From Thiocystis minor (GTDB lineage: Bacteria; Pseudomonadota; Gammaproteobacteria; Chromatiales; Chromatiaceae), in contig NZ_NHSQ01000049.1 of NCBI RefSeq assembly GCF_016653465.1, positions 17,013 to 74,729 of the forward strand: a stretch of DNA of 57,717 nucleotides, given 5' to 3'. The notes beneath the pieces were generated by a model. It was not told the DNA's origin and searched no databases. It was given only the letters and a program-made list of their open reading frames with translations. Both the position numbers and the translations under genes were made by a program. Positions 18,609-27,895 of this stretch are shown here, piece by piece; the first letter of the stretch is position 1; each line of letters opens with the position of its first letter.

Positions 18609-18693
18609 TGGTGGAGGGGGGAGGATTCGAACCTCCGAAGGCTGAGCCGTCAGATTTACAGTCTGATCCCTTTGACCGCTCGGGAACCCCTCC
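18609..18693 (-). tRNA. tRNA-Tyr (GTA)
   Basis: An 85-nt type II tRNA with a long variable arm, acceptor GGAGGGG/CCCCTCC, anticodon loop CTGTAAA (anticodon GTA) and an encoded CCA. It is the first gene of the tRNA-tuf unit and lies just behind a strong promoter. Confidence 0.97.
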
Positions 18694-18706
18694 AAATAAG
18701 CGGCGC

Positions 18707-18736
18707 AGTATAGAGAGAAGACCGGCCCTGCGTCAA
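18707..18736 (-). promoter_or_regulatory. Sigma70-type promoter of the tRNA-tuf unit
   Basis: Read on the minus strand, a -35 box TTGACG (18731-18736) is followed after 18 bp by a -10 box TATACT (18707-18712). Next comes a GC-rich discriminator (GCGCCGC), then tRNA-Tyr 14 bp downstream. A GC-rich discriminator is typical of stringently controlled tRNA and ribosomal promoters. Confidence 0.8.
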
Positions 18737-18861
18737 CTAGAAAATCTCACGCCGACTGAATTCGCAAGCCGTGCGCTCCAAACCCCACAAGCATCATGGC
18801 AAGCTGATACCATTTCTGGTCACTACCCATTTCTTTGGCTACGCTCGGGAGAACCATAAAG

Positions 18862-20199
18862 ATGGACGTCACGATTTTTGGCAGCGGCTATGTCGGCCTC
18901 GTTACCGGGGCTTGTCTCGCCGAGGTCGGCAACAACGTTTTGTGCATTGACATCGACCCTAAAAAAATCGATCTGCTCAATAGCGGGGGCGTCCCGATCC
19001 ACGAGCCCGGCCTCGAGGAGTTGATCAAAAACAATCGCGATGCCGGGCGGATGCACTTCTCCACCGACGCTGAGGCCGGCGTGAAACATGGTCTATTTCA
19101 GTTTATTGCCGTCGGCACGCCACCCGACGAAGACGGATCCGCCGACCTCCAGTACGTCCTCTCCGTCGCCCGCGCGATCGGTCAGCACATGGAGACGTAT
19201 CGCATCCTGGTCGATAAATCGACGGTGCCGGTCGGGACCGCCGACAAGGTCGCCGCGGCCGTCCGGGAGGCTCAGGCAGCCCGCGGGCTATCGGTCGAAT
19301 TCGATGTCGTTTCCAACCCGGAATTTCTGAAGGAAGGCGCGGCCATCGAGGATTTCATGCGCCCGGACCGAATTATCGTCGGCACCGACAACCCTCGCAC
19401 CGCCGAGCTGTTGCGGGCGCTCTACGCCCCCTTCAATCGCAACCATGATCGCCTGATGACCATGGATATCCGCTCGGCGGAATTCACCAAATATGCCGCC
19501 AACGCTATGCTGGCGACCAAGATCAGCTTCATGAACGAATTGTCCAATATCGCCGAGGCCGTCGGCGCGGATATCGAAAAGGTCCGCATCGGCATTGGTT
19601 CCGACCCGCGGATCGGCTACCAGTTTATCTACCCTGGATGCGGTTATGGCGGATCCTGTTTTCCGAAGGATGTGCGTGCCTTGGAACAAACCGCGCGCGG
19701 CCTGGGCTACGACCCCCAGCTGCTGCATGCGGTCGAAGCGGTGAATTTTCGCCAGAAAGAACTGCTGTTCAAAAAAATCAGCGACTATTTCGGCGGCGAC
19801 CTGAAAGGCCGCGCGATCACGCTCTGGGGGCTTGCCTTCAAACCCAACACGGACGACATGCGGGAGGCATCCAGCCGGGTACTGATGGAGTCGCTGTGGG
19901 CCGCGGGCGCTAGGGTCCAGGCATTCGACCCGGTCGCCATGGAAGAGACCCGGCGGCTCTATGGCGAACGCGCCGATCTCCTGCTCGCCCCGGACGCGGT
20001 CTCCGCGCTGGATGGCGCCGACGCACTCGCCATCGTGACCGAATGGTCGCAGTTTCGCAGCCCCGATTTCGCCCTGATCAAGGAGCGCCTGAAATCGCCA
20101 GCTCTGTTCGACGGACGCAACATCCTGGATGGCCGACTCGCGACTGCCGCAGGTCTGACCTATGTGTCCATCGGACGTTTGCCGCTCATACCAGCATGA
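18862..20199 (+). CDS. UDP-glucose 6-dehydrogenase
   Basis: Oxidises UDP-glucose to UDP-glucuronate with two NAD+, a precursor for surface polysaccharides. The product is 445 aa. The Rossmann motif GSGYVG opens the N-terminal NAD domain. The catalytic Cys266 lies in [12 protein letters not shown], and the C-terminal UDP-binding domain has the [13 protein letters not shown] segment. I chose ATG 18862 rather than an upstream in-frame start because the Rossmann strand must begin at once ([12 protein letters not shown]) and GGGAGAA lies upstream. Monocistronic: tRNA-Tyr is divergent and the FadL-like gene convergent. The sequence fits udg/ugd family members; no polysaccharide cluster adjoins it. 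Confidence 0.95.
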   Translation: MDVTIFGSGYVGLVTGACLAEVGNNVLCIDIDPKKIDLLNSGGVPIHEPGLEELIKNNRDAGRMHFSTDAEAGVKHGLFQFIAVGTPPDEDGSADLQYVLSVARAIGQHMETYRILVDKSTVPVGTADKVAAAVREAQAARGLSVEFDVVSNPEFLKEGAAIEDFMRPDRIIVGTDNPRTAELLRALYAPFNRNHDRLMTMDIRSAEFTKYAANAMLATKISFMNELSNIAEAVGADIEKVRIGIGSDPRIGYQFIYPGCGYGGSCFPKDVRALEQTARGLGYDPQLLHAVEAVNFRQKELLFKKISDYFGGDLKGRAITLWGLAFKPNTDDMREASSRVLMESLWAAGARVQAFDPVAMEETRRLYGERADLLLAPDAVSALDGADALAIVTEWSQFRSPDFALIKERLKSPALFDGRNILDGRLATAAGLTYVSIGRLPLIPA

Positions 20200-20285
20200 G
20201 CTGAACCACGGCCCATCGGAATGCGCTCCTCGCATTCCGATGAGATGCCCGAATCGATCGGCATTCGACCACAGATATCGTCTAC

Positions 20286-21776
20286 TCAGAAACGGTGACT
20301 CCAACCAACGCCGATTTCCATCTGCTCCATGTAGAGACTTCCGGTCTGTACCTGGGTCAGCGACGGACTGGTTCCATCGAAGGTCTCCTTCGGCATATAG
20401 GCAAAGGAAATTGCGAATTCGTCGGTCTTCGTCGCCTGATAGGCCGCACCCAGCGTCAGATGCCAGCGGATCGTGGCCGGTGCCAGGATATTGAATAGAC
20501 CCTGCCGATCCGTCTTGAGGAAATCGGTATTGTAGCTGACGCCCGCCATCAGGCTCAGCTGCTCGATGGGGTCGTATTTCAGACCCAGCTTGAGAACATC
20601 CATGCTTTCCCAACCGAAACCAACGCCACTCTCGGCCCCAAGACAGTAGGATGGTTTTGGACCCGCGACCTGACAGGCTGTCAGATCCGCGTCATTGGAA
20701 TTCGCGATCGCGTGGTTCTCGTCGTAAAAGATATGTTGATAATCGAAAGCCAGCGTCAGATTCGGCTGGACCTTGAAAGCAACCCCCAGGTTGAACATGG
20801 CGGGAATATCGAATGACCCGCCATCGGCGAAGAGGCCGGCATAGTCATCGAACTTCGACATCCACACTTTGGTACGATAAGACGCTCCGAGCGCAAGCTG
20901 ATCGTTGATTTGGCCGAACCAGCCAAAGTGCAGACCCATGCCATAGCTCCAATCCATGCCGTTATTGGTCACCTTATCCGGCCTGACCGACAATTGCATA
21001 AAGGGCTCCAACCCAGTCGCCTCGAAGCGCTGAACGGCAAGGACGGGGGCAATGCCGACTGATTGCTTTCCACCGTCGAGCCTGTAGGTATAGGGAATCT
21101 CGATAAAGAGTTGCTCGAGGTTGATGCCCGTCGGCGTCGTTGCGGTGAAGACACCGTTCGGATTGCCGTTCACGGTTCCCGGGACTTCAGCCGTCACCGG
21201 CATCGGCTGCCCGGAGGAGAAGTCGAAATAGGGCCCGATGCTGCCATCCGGATAGGGACCCACGCGCTGATTCGGAAACACCGCGAAGTTCTCGAAGGGC
21301 GGGCGGTCATTGTATTTGGTATTCATCCCGCCGTTGGCGAAGAGACTGAAACCAATGGTGCTCCGGTCATCGAGCACGTAGTTATAGCCAAAGCTTGGGA
21401 TCAAAAACCAGTCGAGCCGGCTTTCGTAATCGCCTGGTGTGACGAAGGCACCGGCCGGCATGTTGACGCTGCCGCCAGGCGTCTGGACCGACTGAGTCGC
21501 AAAGTCGTTATTGGCTTCGTAACCACGCGGCGATGGACTGAAAAAGGCGACGCCCACATCGAAACGATTGCCGATAAACGCCATTCCCGCTGGGTTCGTC
21601 GCAGACACCAACGTGTCCTGCGGCAAAGCCGTTGCAACTCCCGCCATCGCCTTGGAATTCGTCCCCCAACCATGCGAGAAAAAACCGTTTGTTGCCGATG
21701 CCGAAGTCGGAAAGACGCCAGTGGCGACCAGAGCAACGACAAGCGAACGCCTAACTGTTTTTATTGTTGTATTCAT
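20286..21776 (-). CDS. FadL/OmpP1-family outer membrane transport protein
   Basis: A probable outer membrane beta-barrel for long-chain fatty acids or other hydrophobic compounds. The product is 496 aa from ATG 21776, with GGGGGAG upstream. A signal peptide ending in SASA at about residue 29 is followed by the family N-terminus TNGFFSHGWGTNSKAMAGVATALPQDTLVSATNPAGMA. The NPA motif is a hallmark of OmpP1/FadL. The C-terminus ends in Phe (GWSHRF), the usual barrel-assembly signal. The substrate cannot be told: no fad gene is nearby. Monocistronic, with a 380-bp upstream region. Confidence 0.9.
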   Translation of the reverse strand: MNTTIKTVRRSLVVALVATGVFPTSASATNGFFSHGWGTNSKAMAGVATALPQDTLVSATNPAGMAFIGNRFDVGVAFFSPSPRGYEANNDFATQSVQTPGGSVNMPAGAFVTPGDYESRLDWFLIPSFGYNYVLDDRSTIGFSLFANGGMNTKYNDRPPFENFAVFPNQRVGPYPDGSIGPYFDFSSGQPMPVTAEVPGTVNGNPNGVFTATTPTGINLEQLFIEIPYTYRLDGGKQSVGIAPVLAVQRFEATGLEPFMQLSVRPDKVTNNGMDWSYGMGLHFGWFGQINDQLALGASYRTKVWMSKFDDYAGLFADGGSFDIPAMFNLGVAFKVQPNLTLAFDYQHIFYDENHAIANSNDADLTACQVAGPKPSYCLGAESGVGFGWESMDVLKLGLKYDPIEQLSLMAGVSYNTDFLKTDRQGLFNILAPATIRWHLTLGAAYQATKTDEFAISFAYMPKETFDGTSPSLTQVQTGSLYMEQMEIGVGWSHRF

Positions 21777-22156
21777 ACCAAAGATACTCCCCCTAAAGGC
21801 GCTGACGGATCTGAATGTCCGAGTTTTATAGGTCTTCATAGCGACATTTATCATGGATCTTGTTGCAAAAAAATGCAACGTAGGCACGCAAAACTATATT
21901 CGGACAAGCCGGTTTTGCGGCGAAAAACACCCATGTTGTTATGGAATGCGTCGCGCTGAGAGAGCGATCGCTCTTGCCTGAAGAGGGAGCCGCCAAGCCT
22001 AGCAAATGCGGCTTAAGAATTTGATTTTTTTAATTTTAATCGGCACCAGGAACGGCATCCTGGTTTCGTAAAGCAGATGGCTGTCACTGTATCAGTTTCT
22101 CGAGTTCTGACCGAACTCACTCACTCGAAAACAGCCCATGTCATGCTAGAAACAGT
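21777..22156. other. Intergenic region between the FadL-like gene and pth
   Basis: 380 bp without a gene. It is AT-richer than its surroundings (notably 22019-22040). A 6-bp inverted repeat around a T-run (GTTGCA, six T, TGCAAC on the minus strand, about 21865-21885) lies upstream of the FadL-like gene and could be a regulator site. CCAGGA/TCCTGG (22046-22051/22058-22063) could form a weak hairpin behind pth. No promoter is convincing by eye. Confidence 0.4.
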
Positions 22157-22741
22157 TTAGCGTTGACGATGCAAGCGATTCATGGCCAGTTGAAACCTGG
22201 CCTCGGCAAGATCGACCAGAACATGCTCGGCATCGGTCAGAGCATTGAAGATACCTTCGCCATCCTCGCGCGAGGGTCGGCCCAGCACATAACCCGTGAC
22301 GAGCGTTCGGTCGCCCGGATGCGCAATGCCAATCCGCAAACGCCAAAAATCGCGCGTCCCCAACACGGCAATGGTATCACGCAGGCCATTATGGCCGGCA
22401 TGCCCGCCGCCCTGCTTCAGACGCACGGAGCCAACTGGCAGATCGAGTTCATCGTGCGCCACGAGAATCTGTTCGGGAGAGAGATCGAAATAGCGCGCCA
22501 CCGCCGCGACCGACTGGCCACTGCGATTCATATAGGTAGCGGGTTTGAGCAGGCGCAGGTCGCGCCCACCGAGAGAGATTCGGCAAAGCTCGCCGAAAAA
22601 TTTTGGCTCGACGCGAAAGGGTTCGCGACTAGCATTGGCGATGGCATCGACGAACCAGAACCCGACGTTGTGGCGCGTCGCCTCGTATTGCGCCCCAGGG
22701 TTTCCCAGACCGACAATCAGGCGGATACCCGCATCGCTCAT
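22157..22741 (-). CDS. pth: Peptidyl-tRNA hydrolase
   Basis: Releases tRNA from peptidyl-tRNAs dropped by ribosomes; essential in E. coli. The product is 194 aa from ATG 22741, the same length as E. coli Pth. The N-terminal IVGLGNPG is followed by catalytic His24 in ATRHNVGF, then KPATYMNRSG and GGGHAGHNGLRD. The upstream ATG at 22780 would add 13 residues with no family match. Last gene of prs-rplY-pth; the ychF gene that often follows is absent here. Confidence 0.96.
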   Translation of the reverse strand: MSDAGIRLIVGLGNPGAQYEATRHNVGFWFVDAIANASREPFRVEPKFFGELCRISLGGRDLRLLKPATYMNRSGQSVAAVARYFDLSPEQILVAHDELDLPVGSVRLKQGGGHAGHNGLRDTIAVLGTRDFWRLRIGIAHPGDRTLVTGYVLGRPSREDGEGIFNALTDAEHVLVDLAEARFQLAMNRLHRQR

Positions 22742-22841
22742 TGAACCGCGTCCAGAGTGGCTTGACTTGAGTATCGTCATTTGCCGCGTTTGGGTAAGAA
22801 CGAGTCATTGCCCAAACGCTGCATACCTTGTCGGGCGCGGT

Positions 22842-23450
22842 TTACGCCGTCGCATCCTCGCCTTCGGCCTCGTCGCCGCCGCCACGGGCGCCATGGATGA
22901 CCACCACGGGCTCGTCCGGATCAGGCTGATGGGCCAGCACAACGCCGCCGGGCATTTGAAGCTCGGACAGATGGACGATGTCGCCGATTTCCATCTCCAG
23001 CAGATCGACGGCGATGAATTCAGGCAGATCCTTCGGCAGACAGATTACCTCCACTTCGGTGATCTTGTGGGACGCCTGACCGCCGATCTTGACGCCCTTG
23101 CTCTTTTCCTCGTTGATGAAATGGATCGGCACCATCATCCGCAGCTTCTCGTCCTGGGAGACGCGCATGAAATCCACATGCAAAATAAAGGGCTTCGCGG
23201 GATGGCGCTGCATGTCCTTCAGGACGACTTTCGAGGCCACGTCCCCGATCTTGAGATCGAGCACATGCGAATAAAATGCCTCGTGCTCCAGATGCTTGAG
23301 CAGTTCGTTGTGCGAGACCGAAATCATTTCCGGCTCCAGGTGGGCGCCATAGACGATGGCGGGCACCAGCCCCGTGCGACGCAGGCGGCGGCTCGCACCC
23401 TTTCCTGACAGTGCGCGGGGTTGCGCGATGACGTCAAAATTCACGCTCAT
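22842..23450 (-). CDS. rplY: 50S ribosomal protein L25, long (CTC/TL5) form
   Basis: L25 binds 5S rRNA. The product is 202 aa, so it is the two-domain form: an N-terminal 5S-binding domain (about 1-95, SVNFDVIAQPRALSGKGASRRLR) plus a C-terminal beta domain (PEFIAVDLLEMEIGDIVHLSEL) and an acidic tail. E. coli L25 has only the first domain. The start is ATG 23450 with GGAG upstream. It lies between prs and pth, the standard order. Confidence 0.95.
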   Translation of the reverse strand: MSVNFDVIAQPRALSGKGASRRLRRTGLVPAIVYGAHLEPEMISVSHNELLKHLEHEAFYSHVLDLKIGDVASKVVLKDMQRHPAKPFILHVDFMRVSQDEKLRMMVPIHFINEEKSKGVKIGGQASHKITEVEVICLPKDLPEFIAVDLLEMEIGDIVHLSELQMPGGVVLAHQPDPDEPVVVIHGARGGGDEAEGEDATA

Positions 23451-23586
23451 TGGCGTTCTCCAGTTTCGTTGAATGAAAGACGCCGGGATCCCGCGACCAG
23501 GATCCCAGCGTTCTACCCGCCAGACGCGGGTATGTGCTGGCAAAAGGTCGCTGCGCCCCGCCAGGTCTTGATGCAAACCGCGCACG

Positions 23587-23616
23587 GAGCGCCGCGTGCG
23601 ATATCACGCGGCGCTC
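23587..23616 (-). terminator. Perfect 12-bp hairpin between prs and rplY
   Basis: GAGCGCCGCGTG (23587-23598) is exactly complementary to CACGCGGCGCTC (23605-23616), with a 6-nt loop CGATAT. It starts 14 bp beyond the prs stop. No T-run follows on the minus strand, so it is either a poor intrinsic terminator or an mRNA-stability or processing element separating prs from rplY. Confidence 0.6.
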
Positions 23617-23629
23617 GGCGAGACGCGGG

Positions 23630-24583
23630 TTAATCGATGAATAGCGAGCTGACCGATTCCTCGTTCGAGACCCGCCGCATGGTTTCGGCCAGCAGTTCGC
23701 CGATGCTTAACTGACGGATCTTGCCGCAGGCCTTTGCCTCCGGGCGCAGCGGAATCGTGTTGGTCACCACCAATTCGTCGAGTTGCGATGACGCAATATT
23801 CTCGATCGCGGGCCCCGACAGTACCGGATGGGTGCAATAGGCCGTGACCATGCGCGCGCCGCTGTCCTTGAGCGCCTCGGCGGCCCGGCAGAGGGTTCCG
23901 GCGGTGTCGACCAGGTCATCGATCAAGACGCAGGAACGCCCGCGCACGTCGCCGATGATGTTCATCACCTTGGCCTCGTTGGCGCGCGGACGGCGCTTGT
24001 CGATGATGGCCAGATCCGCGTCGTCGAGCCGCTTGGCGAGCGCGCGGGCACGCACCACGCCACCCACGTCGGGCGAGACCACCATCAGATCGTCGTATTT
24101 CTGACGCCAGGCATCCCCCAGCAGGATCGGCGAGGCGTAGACGTTATCGACCGGGATATCGAAAAAACCCTGGATCTGATCGGCGTGCAGATCGACGGTC
24201 AACACCCGGTCGGCACCCGACTGGCCGATCATCTTCGCGACCAGCCTAGCGGTGATGGGGACGCGAGCGGAGCGCGGACGCCGATCCTGTCGGGCATAGC
24301 CGAAATAAGGGATCACGGCCGTAATGCGCTTCGCCGAGGCCCAGCGCAGGGCATCGATCATCACCAGGAGTTCCATCAGATTGTCGTTGGTCGGGGCACA
24401 GGTCGGCTGGACCACGAAGACATCGCGGCCACGCACGTTTTCCTGGAGCTCCGCCATGACCTCGCCGTCGCTGAACTGACCGACGACGGCCTTGCCGAGC
24501 GGCAGACTCAAATGGCCGGCGATCTCGACCGACAGTTCCGGGTTGGCGTTTCCGGAGAAGACCATCAATTGGCTGGCAGGCAC
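23630..24583 (-). CDS. prs: Ribose-phosphate pyrophosphokinase
   Basis: Makes PRPP from ribose 5-phosphate and ATP for nucleotide, His and Trp synthesis. The product is 317 aa. I chose the GTG at 24583 ([17 protein letters not shown]) because AGGA lies about 9 nt upstream and the family N-terminus begins here; longer in-frame extensions run into the tRNA. Catalytic flexible-loop segment ([21 protein letters not shown]) and PRPP-binding loop [12 protein letters not shown] are intact. Lies 41 bp downstream of tRNA-Gln. Confidence 0.96.
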   Translation of the reverse strand: MPASQLMVFSGNANPELSVEIAGHLSLPLGKAVVGQFSDGEVMAELQENVRGRDVFVVQPTCAPTNDNLMELLVMIDALRWASAKRITAVIPYFGYARQDRRPRSARVPITARLVAKMIGQSGADRVLTVDLHADQIQGFFDIPVDNVYASPILLGDAWRQKYDDLMVVSPDVGGVVRARALAKRLDDADLAIIDKRRPRANEAKVMNIIGDVRGRSCVLIDDLVDTAGTLCRAAEALKDSGARMVTAYCTHPVLSGPAIENIASSQLDELVVTNTIPLRPEAKACGKIRQLSIGELLAETMRRVSNEESVSSLFID

Positions 24584-24624
24584 GGGCGTTTTCCTGTCTG
24601 CGCGCTCGCGAGGGAGTCGGAAGT

Positions 24625-24699
24625 TGGCTGGGGCGCCAGGATTCGAACCTGGGGATGCCGGGATCAAAACCCGGTGCCTTACCGCTTGGCTACGCCCCA
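24625..24699 (-). tRNA. tRNA-Gln (TTG)
   Basis: A 75-nt cloverleaf with acceptor TGGGGCG/CGCCCCA, anticodon loop TTTTGAT (anticodon TTG) and an encoded CCA. It sits between ispE and prs, as in Pseudomonas. Confidence 0.97.
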
Positions 24700-24768
24700 A
24701 AAAGCGACTGTCGTTTCAATGAATGCGATGTCGAACATCAGGTGTCCTTGCGTGAACGAGACTGGACT

Positions 24769-25674
24769 TTAACCTGATTCTCGATCCGCCCGAACGAGCA
24801 ATGGCGAGCGATTCAGCCCTTGAGCCACGAATCCGCTCATCCCGGCGGGGGATTGTTGGCAGGCAGCGACCGCGCCCGCCCGATCGTCAAAAGAGGCGAA
24901 GACGCAACCCCCGGTGCCTGTCAGACGACTATCGCCCCAAGCCGACAGCCATTCGAGCGCGGCGGCAACGGGCGGGTATTCGCGACGCACGACCGGCAGG
25001 CAATCGTTGACGATATCCCCGTTCAGGAAGTCGGCTAGTTTGATTGGATCGGAATTCCGTGTCAATTGCGGATGCGAAAAAACCGACCGGGTCGAGACGA
25101 AGCACGCGGGCGCCAGAACCAGAAACCAGGTTTGCGGTAGCTCGACCGGGATCAGACGCTCACCCACACCCTCGGCCCAGGCGGCCCGTCCGCGCACGAA
25201 CACTGGGACATCGGCGCCGAGCGGCAGGGCGAGCGCGGACAGCGCATCCTCGTCGAGCCCGGTGTCCCAGAGTCGATTGAGCGCCACCAGCGTGGTCGCA
25301 GCATCGGAACTGCCGCCGCCAAGCCCCCCTCCCATCGGCAGATTTTTTTCGCAGCGAATGTCGGCGCCAAGCGTGCAGCCGGTCGCGCGCCGCAGGGCAA
25401 GCGCTGCGCGAACGGTCAGATCATCCTGTTCGGCGACCCCCGCGACTTCATTCAGACGCCTGATCCGGCCATCCTCGCGGACATCGAACCAGAGGCGGTC
25501 GCAGCGGTCGATGAACTGAAAGACCGTCTGCAATTCATGGTAGCCATCCTCGCGCCGCCCGACAACGCGCAGCATCAGGTTGAGTTTGGCCGGCGCAGGC
25601 CAGGCGGCGTCGGCATCCCTGTCGGCAACGTGCGCCTGCGACGCGACTGGCGATATCATCGAGCGACCGGTCAT
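24769..25674 (-). CDS. ispE: 4-diphosphocytidyl-2-C-methyl-D-erythritol kinase
   Basis: The fourth step of the MEP pathway to isoprenoids: ATP-dependent 2-phosphorylation of CDP-ME. The product is 301 aa. The N-terminal PAPAKLNLMLRVVGRREDGYHEL and the GHMP-kinase ATP loop PMGGGLGGGSSDAATTL are diagnostic. ATG 25674 overlaps the stop of the upstream TPR gene by 4 nt (ATGA), which favours this start. It gives an N-terminal tail of about 28 residues before the conserved fold; an internal ATG at 25659 is the alternative. lolB, often adjacent to ispE, is not here. Confidence 0.95.
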   Translation of the reverse strand: MTGRSMISPVASQAHVADRDADAAWPAPAKLNLMLRVVGRREDGYHELQTVFQFIDRCDRLWFDVREDGRIRRLNEVAGVAEQDDLTVRAALALRRATGCTLGADIRCEKNLPMGGGLGGGSSDAATTLVALNRLWDTGLDEDALSALALPLGADVPVFVRGRAAWAEGVGERLIPVELPQTWFLVLAPACFVSTRSVFSHPQLTRNSDPIKLADFLNGDIVNDCLPVVRREYPPVAAALEWLSAWGDSRLTGTGGCVFASFDDRAGAVAACQQSPAGMSGFVAQGLNRSPLLVRADRESG

Positions 25675-27500
25675 TGTGCAACATCCCCTGGGACCATCTT
25701 CCGATTGGAGTCGTGACGATCGAGCTGGGTTTCCGAGAGGCGATGACGATCGACCACCTCTTGAAGATACGCATGCTCGGGATGCGACTTCATGGCCGCG
25801 CCCCAGACCGACCATGCCTCCGCTCGCTGCCCCATCGCCCACAGAACCTCGCCCAGATGCGCGGCGATCTCGCCATCGTCCATTTTATCGAGCGCGCGCC
25901 GCAGATAATCGCGCGCCACCTCGTAACGTCCGAGACGATAATTGACCCAGCCCATGCTATCGAGGATCGCTGGCTCATCGGGCTTGACCGCATACGCTTT
26001 CTCGATATAACCGAGCGCTTCCTCATAACGCTCGGTGCGATCAGCCAGCGTGTAACCAAGTGCATTCAGCGCATCGGCATGCGCCGGATCGGCGGCGATG
26101 ATGCGGAGAAAATCCTGCTCGCCGAGAGCCATCTGGCCATGATTGACCGCGTAGAGCGCCCTTGCATACAGCAGGCTTTGATCATCCTGATGGCTCTCAA
26201 GGGCCGCGTTGAAGACGCTCATCGCTTCATCGGTCTTCCCCACCTCATCAAGAATTTCGGCTTCGATCAGATAGAGCGCAACCGCCTCGTCTGGCGCTCT
26301 GCCCCGCAACTGATGAAGGATCTCGCGGGCCAGTGTCACCTCACCAGCCTTGGCGCGTAGAAACGCCATGCGGACCTGCGCATCGTTCATATTGGCGCCC
26401 TTGACCTTCTCGTACCATTCGAGCGCGGTCCGCGCGTCTTCCGCCCGCTCAGCAATTTGTCCCAGGTAGAAAACCGCATCGTCCTGACGCTCGCCAGTCT
26501 CGAAGAGGCGCGTGAAGTAGATGCGCGCACCGTTCGGATCATCGAGCTGGAGCGACAGGATACCCACGGCGAACAGCACGTCCGGCTCGTTGGGCCGATC
26601 GCTCAAGAGTCGTTCAAACACGTCGCGGGCGGTGGCGAATTCCTGTTCCTCGACTAGAAACTGGCCAAAGAGCATACGCAATCCATGATCGTCGGGGCTA
26701 CGCTGGACGAATTCCTCAAGCAGACGCCGAGCCTCGGCGCGCTGCCCCTGCGACAGCAGCAGCCTCACCAGAAACAGACGCGGTTTATTCCAGTCAGGCC
26801 GCAGCTCCAGCGCCCGGCGCGCCGCCCGGTCAGCGACCTCGAACCGAGAGGCGCTCGCGGCGACCATCGCAAGCGACTGTTGCGCATCCGCGCTCTCGGG
26901 GAAGCGCTCGACAAGCGCCTGCATGAGGGCCAACTGAGCCTCGGGGTTTGGCGCTCGCGCGACAATGGAGGCAACCTGCTCATACACCGATTCATCGGCT
27001 CCCTCGGTGAGTTCGACGAGTCGCGCCAAATGGATCAAGGCACCCTCCTGATCCTCCGCCTTGATACGCAGAAAGGCCGCCACCTGATGAGCCGCGGCAG
27101 CCTCTGGCGCAAGCTCCAGCCACAGTCGCACGCCCTCTCCGGCCGCCTCGCGAGCATCGGCGCTGATGGCGGCCCGAACGGCCAGCTCAGCCATGCTCGG
27201 GGCTTTCGTGAGTTGAGCGGCTTGCAGGTAATACTCAAAGGCAGTCGCCATGTCGCCACGACGCCCCGCGATTTCAGCGACCAGAATCGTATAGACTTGT
27301 TCGGCGTCGAGGCTAGGCGCCTGCGCGCCAGACTCGGGAATCCGCTGAGCGTTCTCAGTGCCCGCGCCGGGCACCGGCACGGTCGCGGGCTCGGAAGCAG
27401 GCGACGCGGGGTCGGTGAGCGCGAGAGACGTCGCGGGAAACAATAGAACAACGCCAACTATCGCAACCGCGCGCGAAAAACGTAAAAACACAAATGACAT
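25671..27500 (-). CDS. TPR-repeat periplasmic/secreted protein
   Basis: A 609-aa protein with an N-terminal signal peptide (hydrophobic residues about 10-27, ending SLALTDP) and tetratricopeptide repeats through most of its length. Typical repeat cores include DALNALGYTLADRTERYEEALGYIEKAYAVKPDEPAILDSMGWVNYRLGRYEVARDYL at residues near 480-540 (shown in part by ALGYTLADR and SMGWVNYRLG). The family is conserved beside ispE/hemA in Pseudomonas-like genomes but has no firm function; a scaffold role in the envelope is likely. There is no lipobox Cys at the cleavage site. Translationally coupled to ispE. Confidence 0.85.
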   Translation of the reverse strand: MSFVFLRFSRAVAIVGVVLLFPATSLALTDPASPASEPATVPVPGAGTENAQRIPESGAQAPSLDAEQVYTILVAEIAGRRGDMATAFEYYLQAAQLTKAPSMAELAVRAAISADAREAAGEGVRLWLELAPEAAAAHQVAAFLRIKAEDQEGALIHLARLVELTEGADESVYEQVASIVARAPNPEAQLALMQALVERFPESADAQQSLAMVAASASRFEVADRAARRALELRPDWNKPRLFLVRLLLSQGQRAEARRLLEEFVQRSPDDHGLRMLFGQFLVEEQEFATARDVFERLLSDRPNEPDVLFAVGILSLQLDDPNGARIYFTRLFETGERQDDAVFYLGQIAERAEDARTALEWYEKVKGANMNDAQVRMAFLRAKAGEVTLAREILHQLRGRAPDEAVALYLIEAEILDEVGKTDEAMSVFNAALESHQDDQSLLYARALYAVNHGQMALGEQDFLRIIAADPAHADALNALGYTLADRTERYEEALGYIEKAYAVKPDEPAILDSMGWVNYRLGRYEVARDYLRRALDKMDDGEIAAHLGEVLWAMGQRAEAWSVWGAAMKSHPEHAYLQEVVDRHRLSETQLDRHDSNRKMVPGDVAQ

Positions 27501-27895
27501 AAACGTGAATCCGCAAAACCTGCATCGGTAATCAAACTTGCACTTGAGAGCAACGGATATTGGGGTGGTTCCTTATGCCTATAAAAATCCGTTAATTTTG
27601 GTACACCAGCAATCACGAGCCGGAGATCGCACTAAATGGACAAAATCTGGCGCCGATGGCGTCATGTCAAGGATGGCCGATTTTGGCATCGCCTAAAATA
27701 GACCGGCAACTTTTTCATCGACAAACTTTGGTAAAATTTACGATGTTTTGCATCCCTGGAATGCGCCATTTACTATGCGGCGAGGGATTCTCGCCGGCGA
27801 CCTGCCCGCGACACTCGGCATTGCGCGGAGCACGTTCGCGGATGTCTGCCCGATCAGCCAACCCCGGCCAACATAACCGCTGAACGATTACTAAC
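27501..27895. other. Divergent promoter region between the TPR gene and hemA
   Basis: 395 bp without a gene between divergently transcribed genes. AT-rich stretches at about 27580-27600 and 27690-27745. An extended -10 motif (TG, one base, TAAAAT at 27732-27737) on the plus strand is a candidate for hemA, but no good -35 box goes with it. No other structure is evident. Confidence 0.35.
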
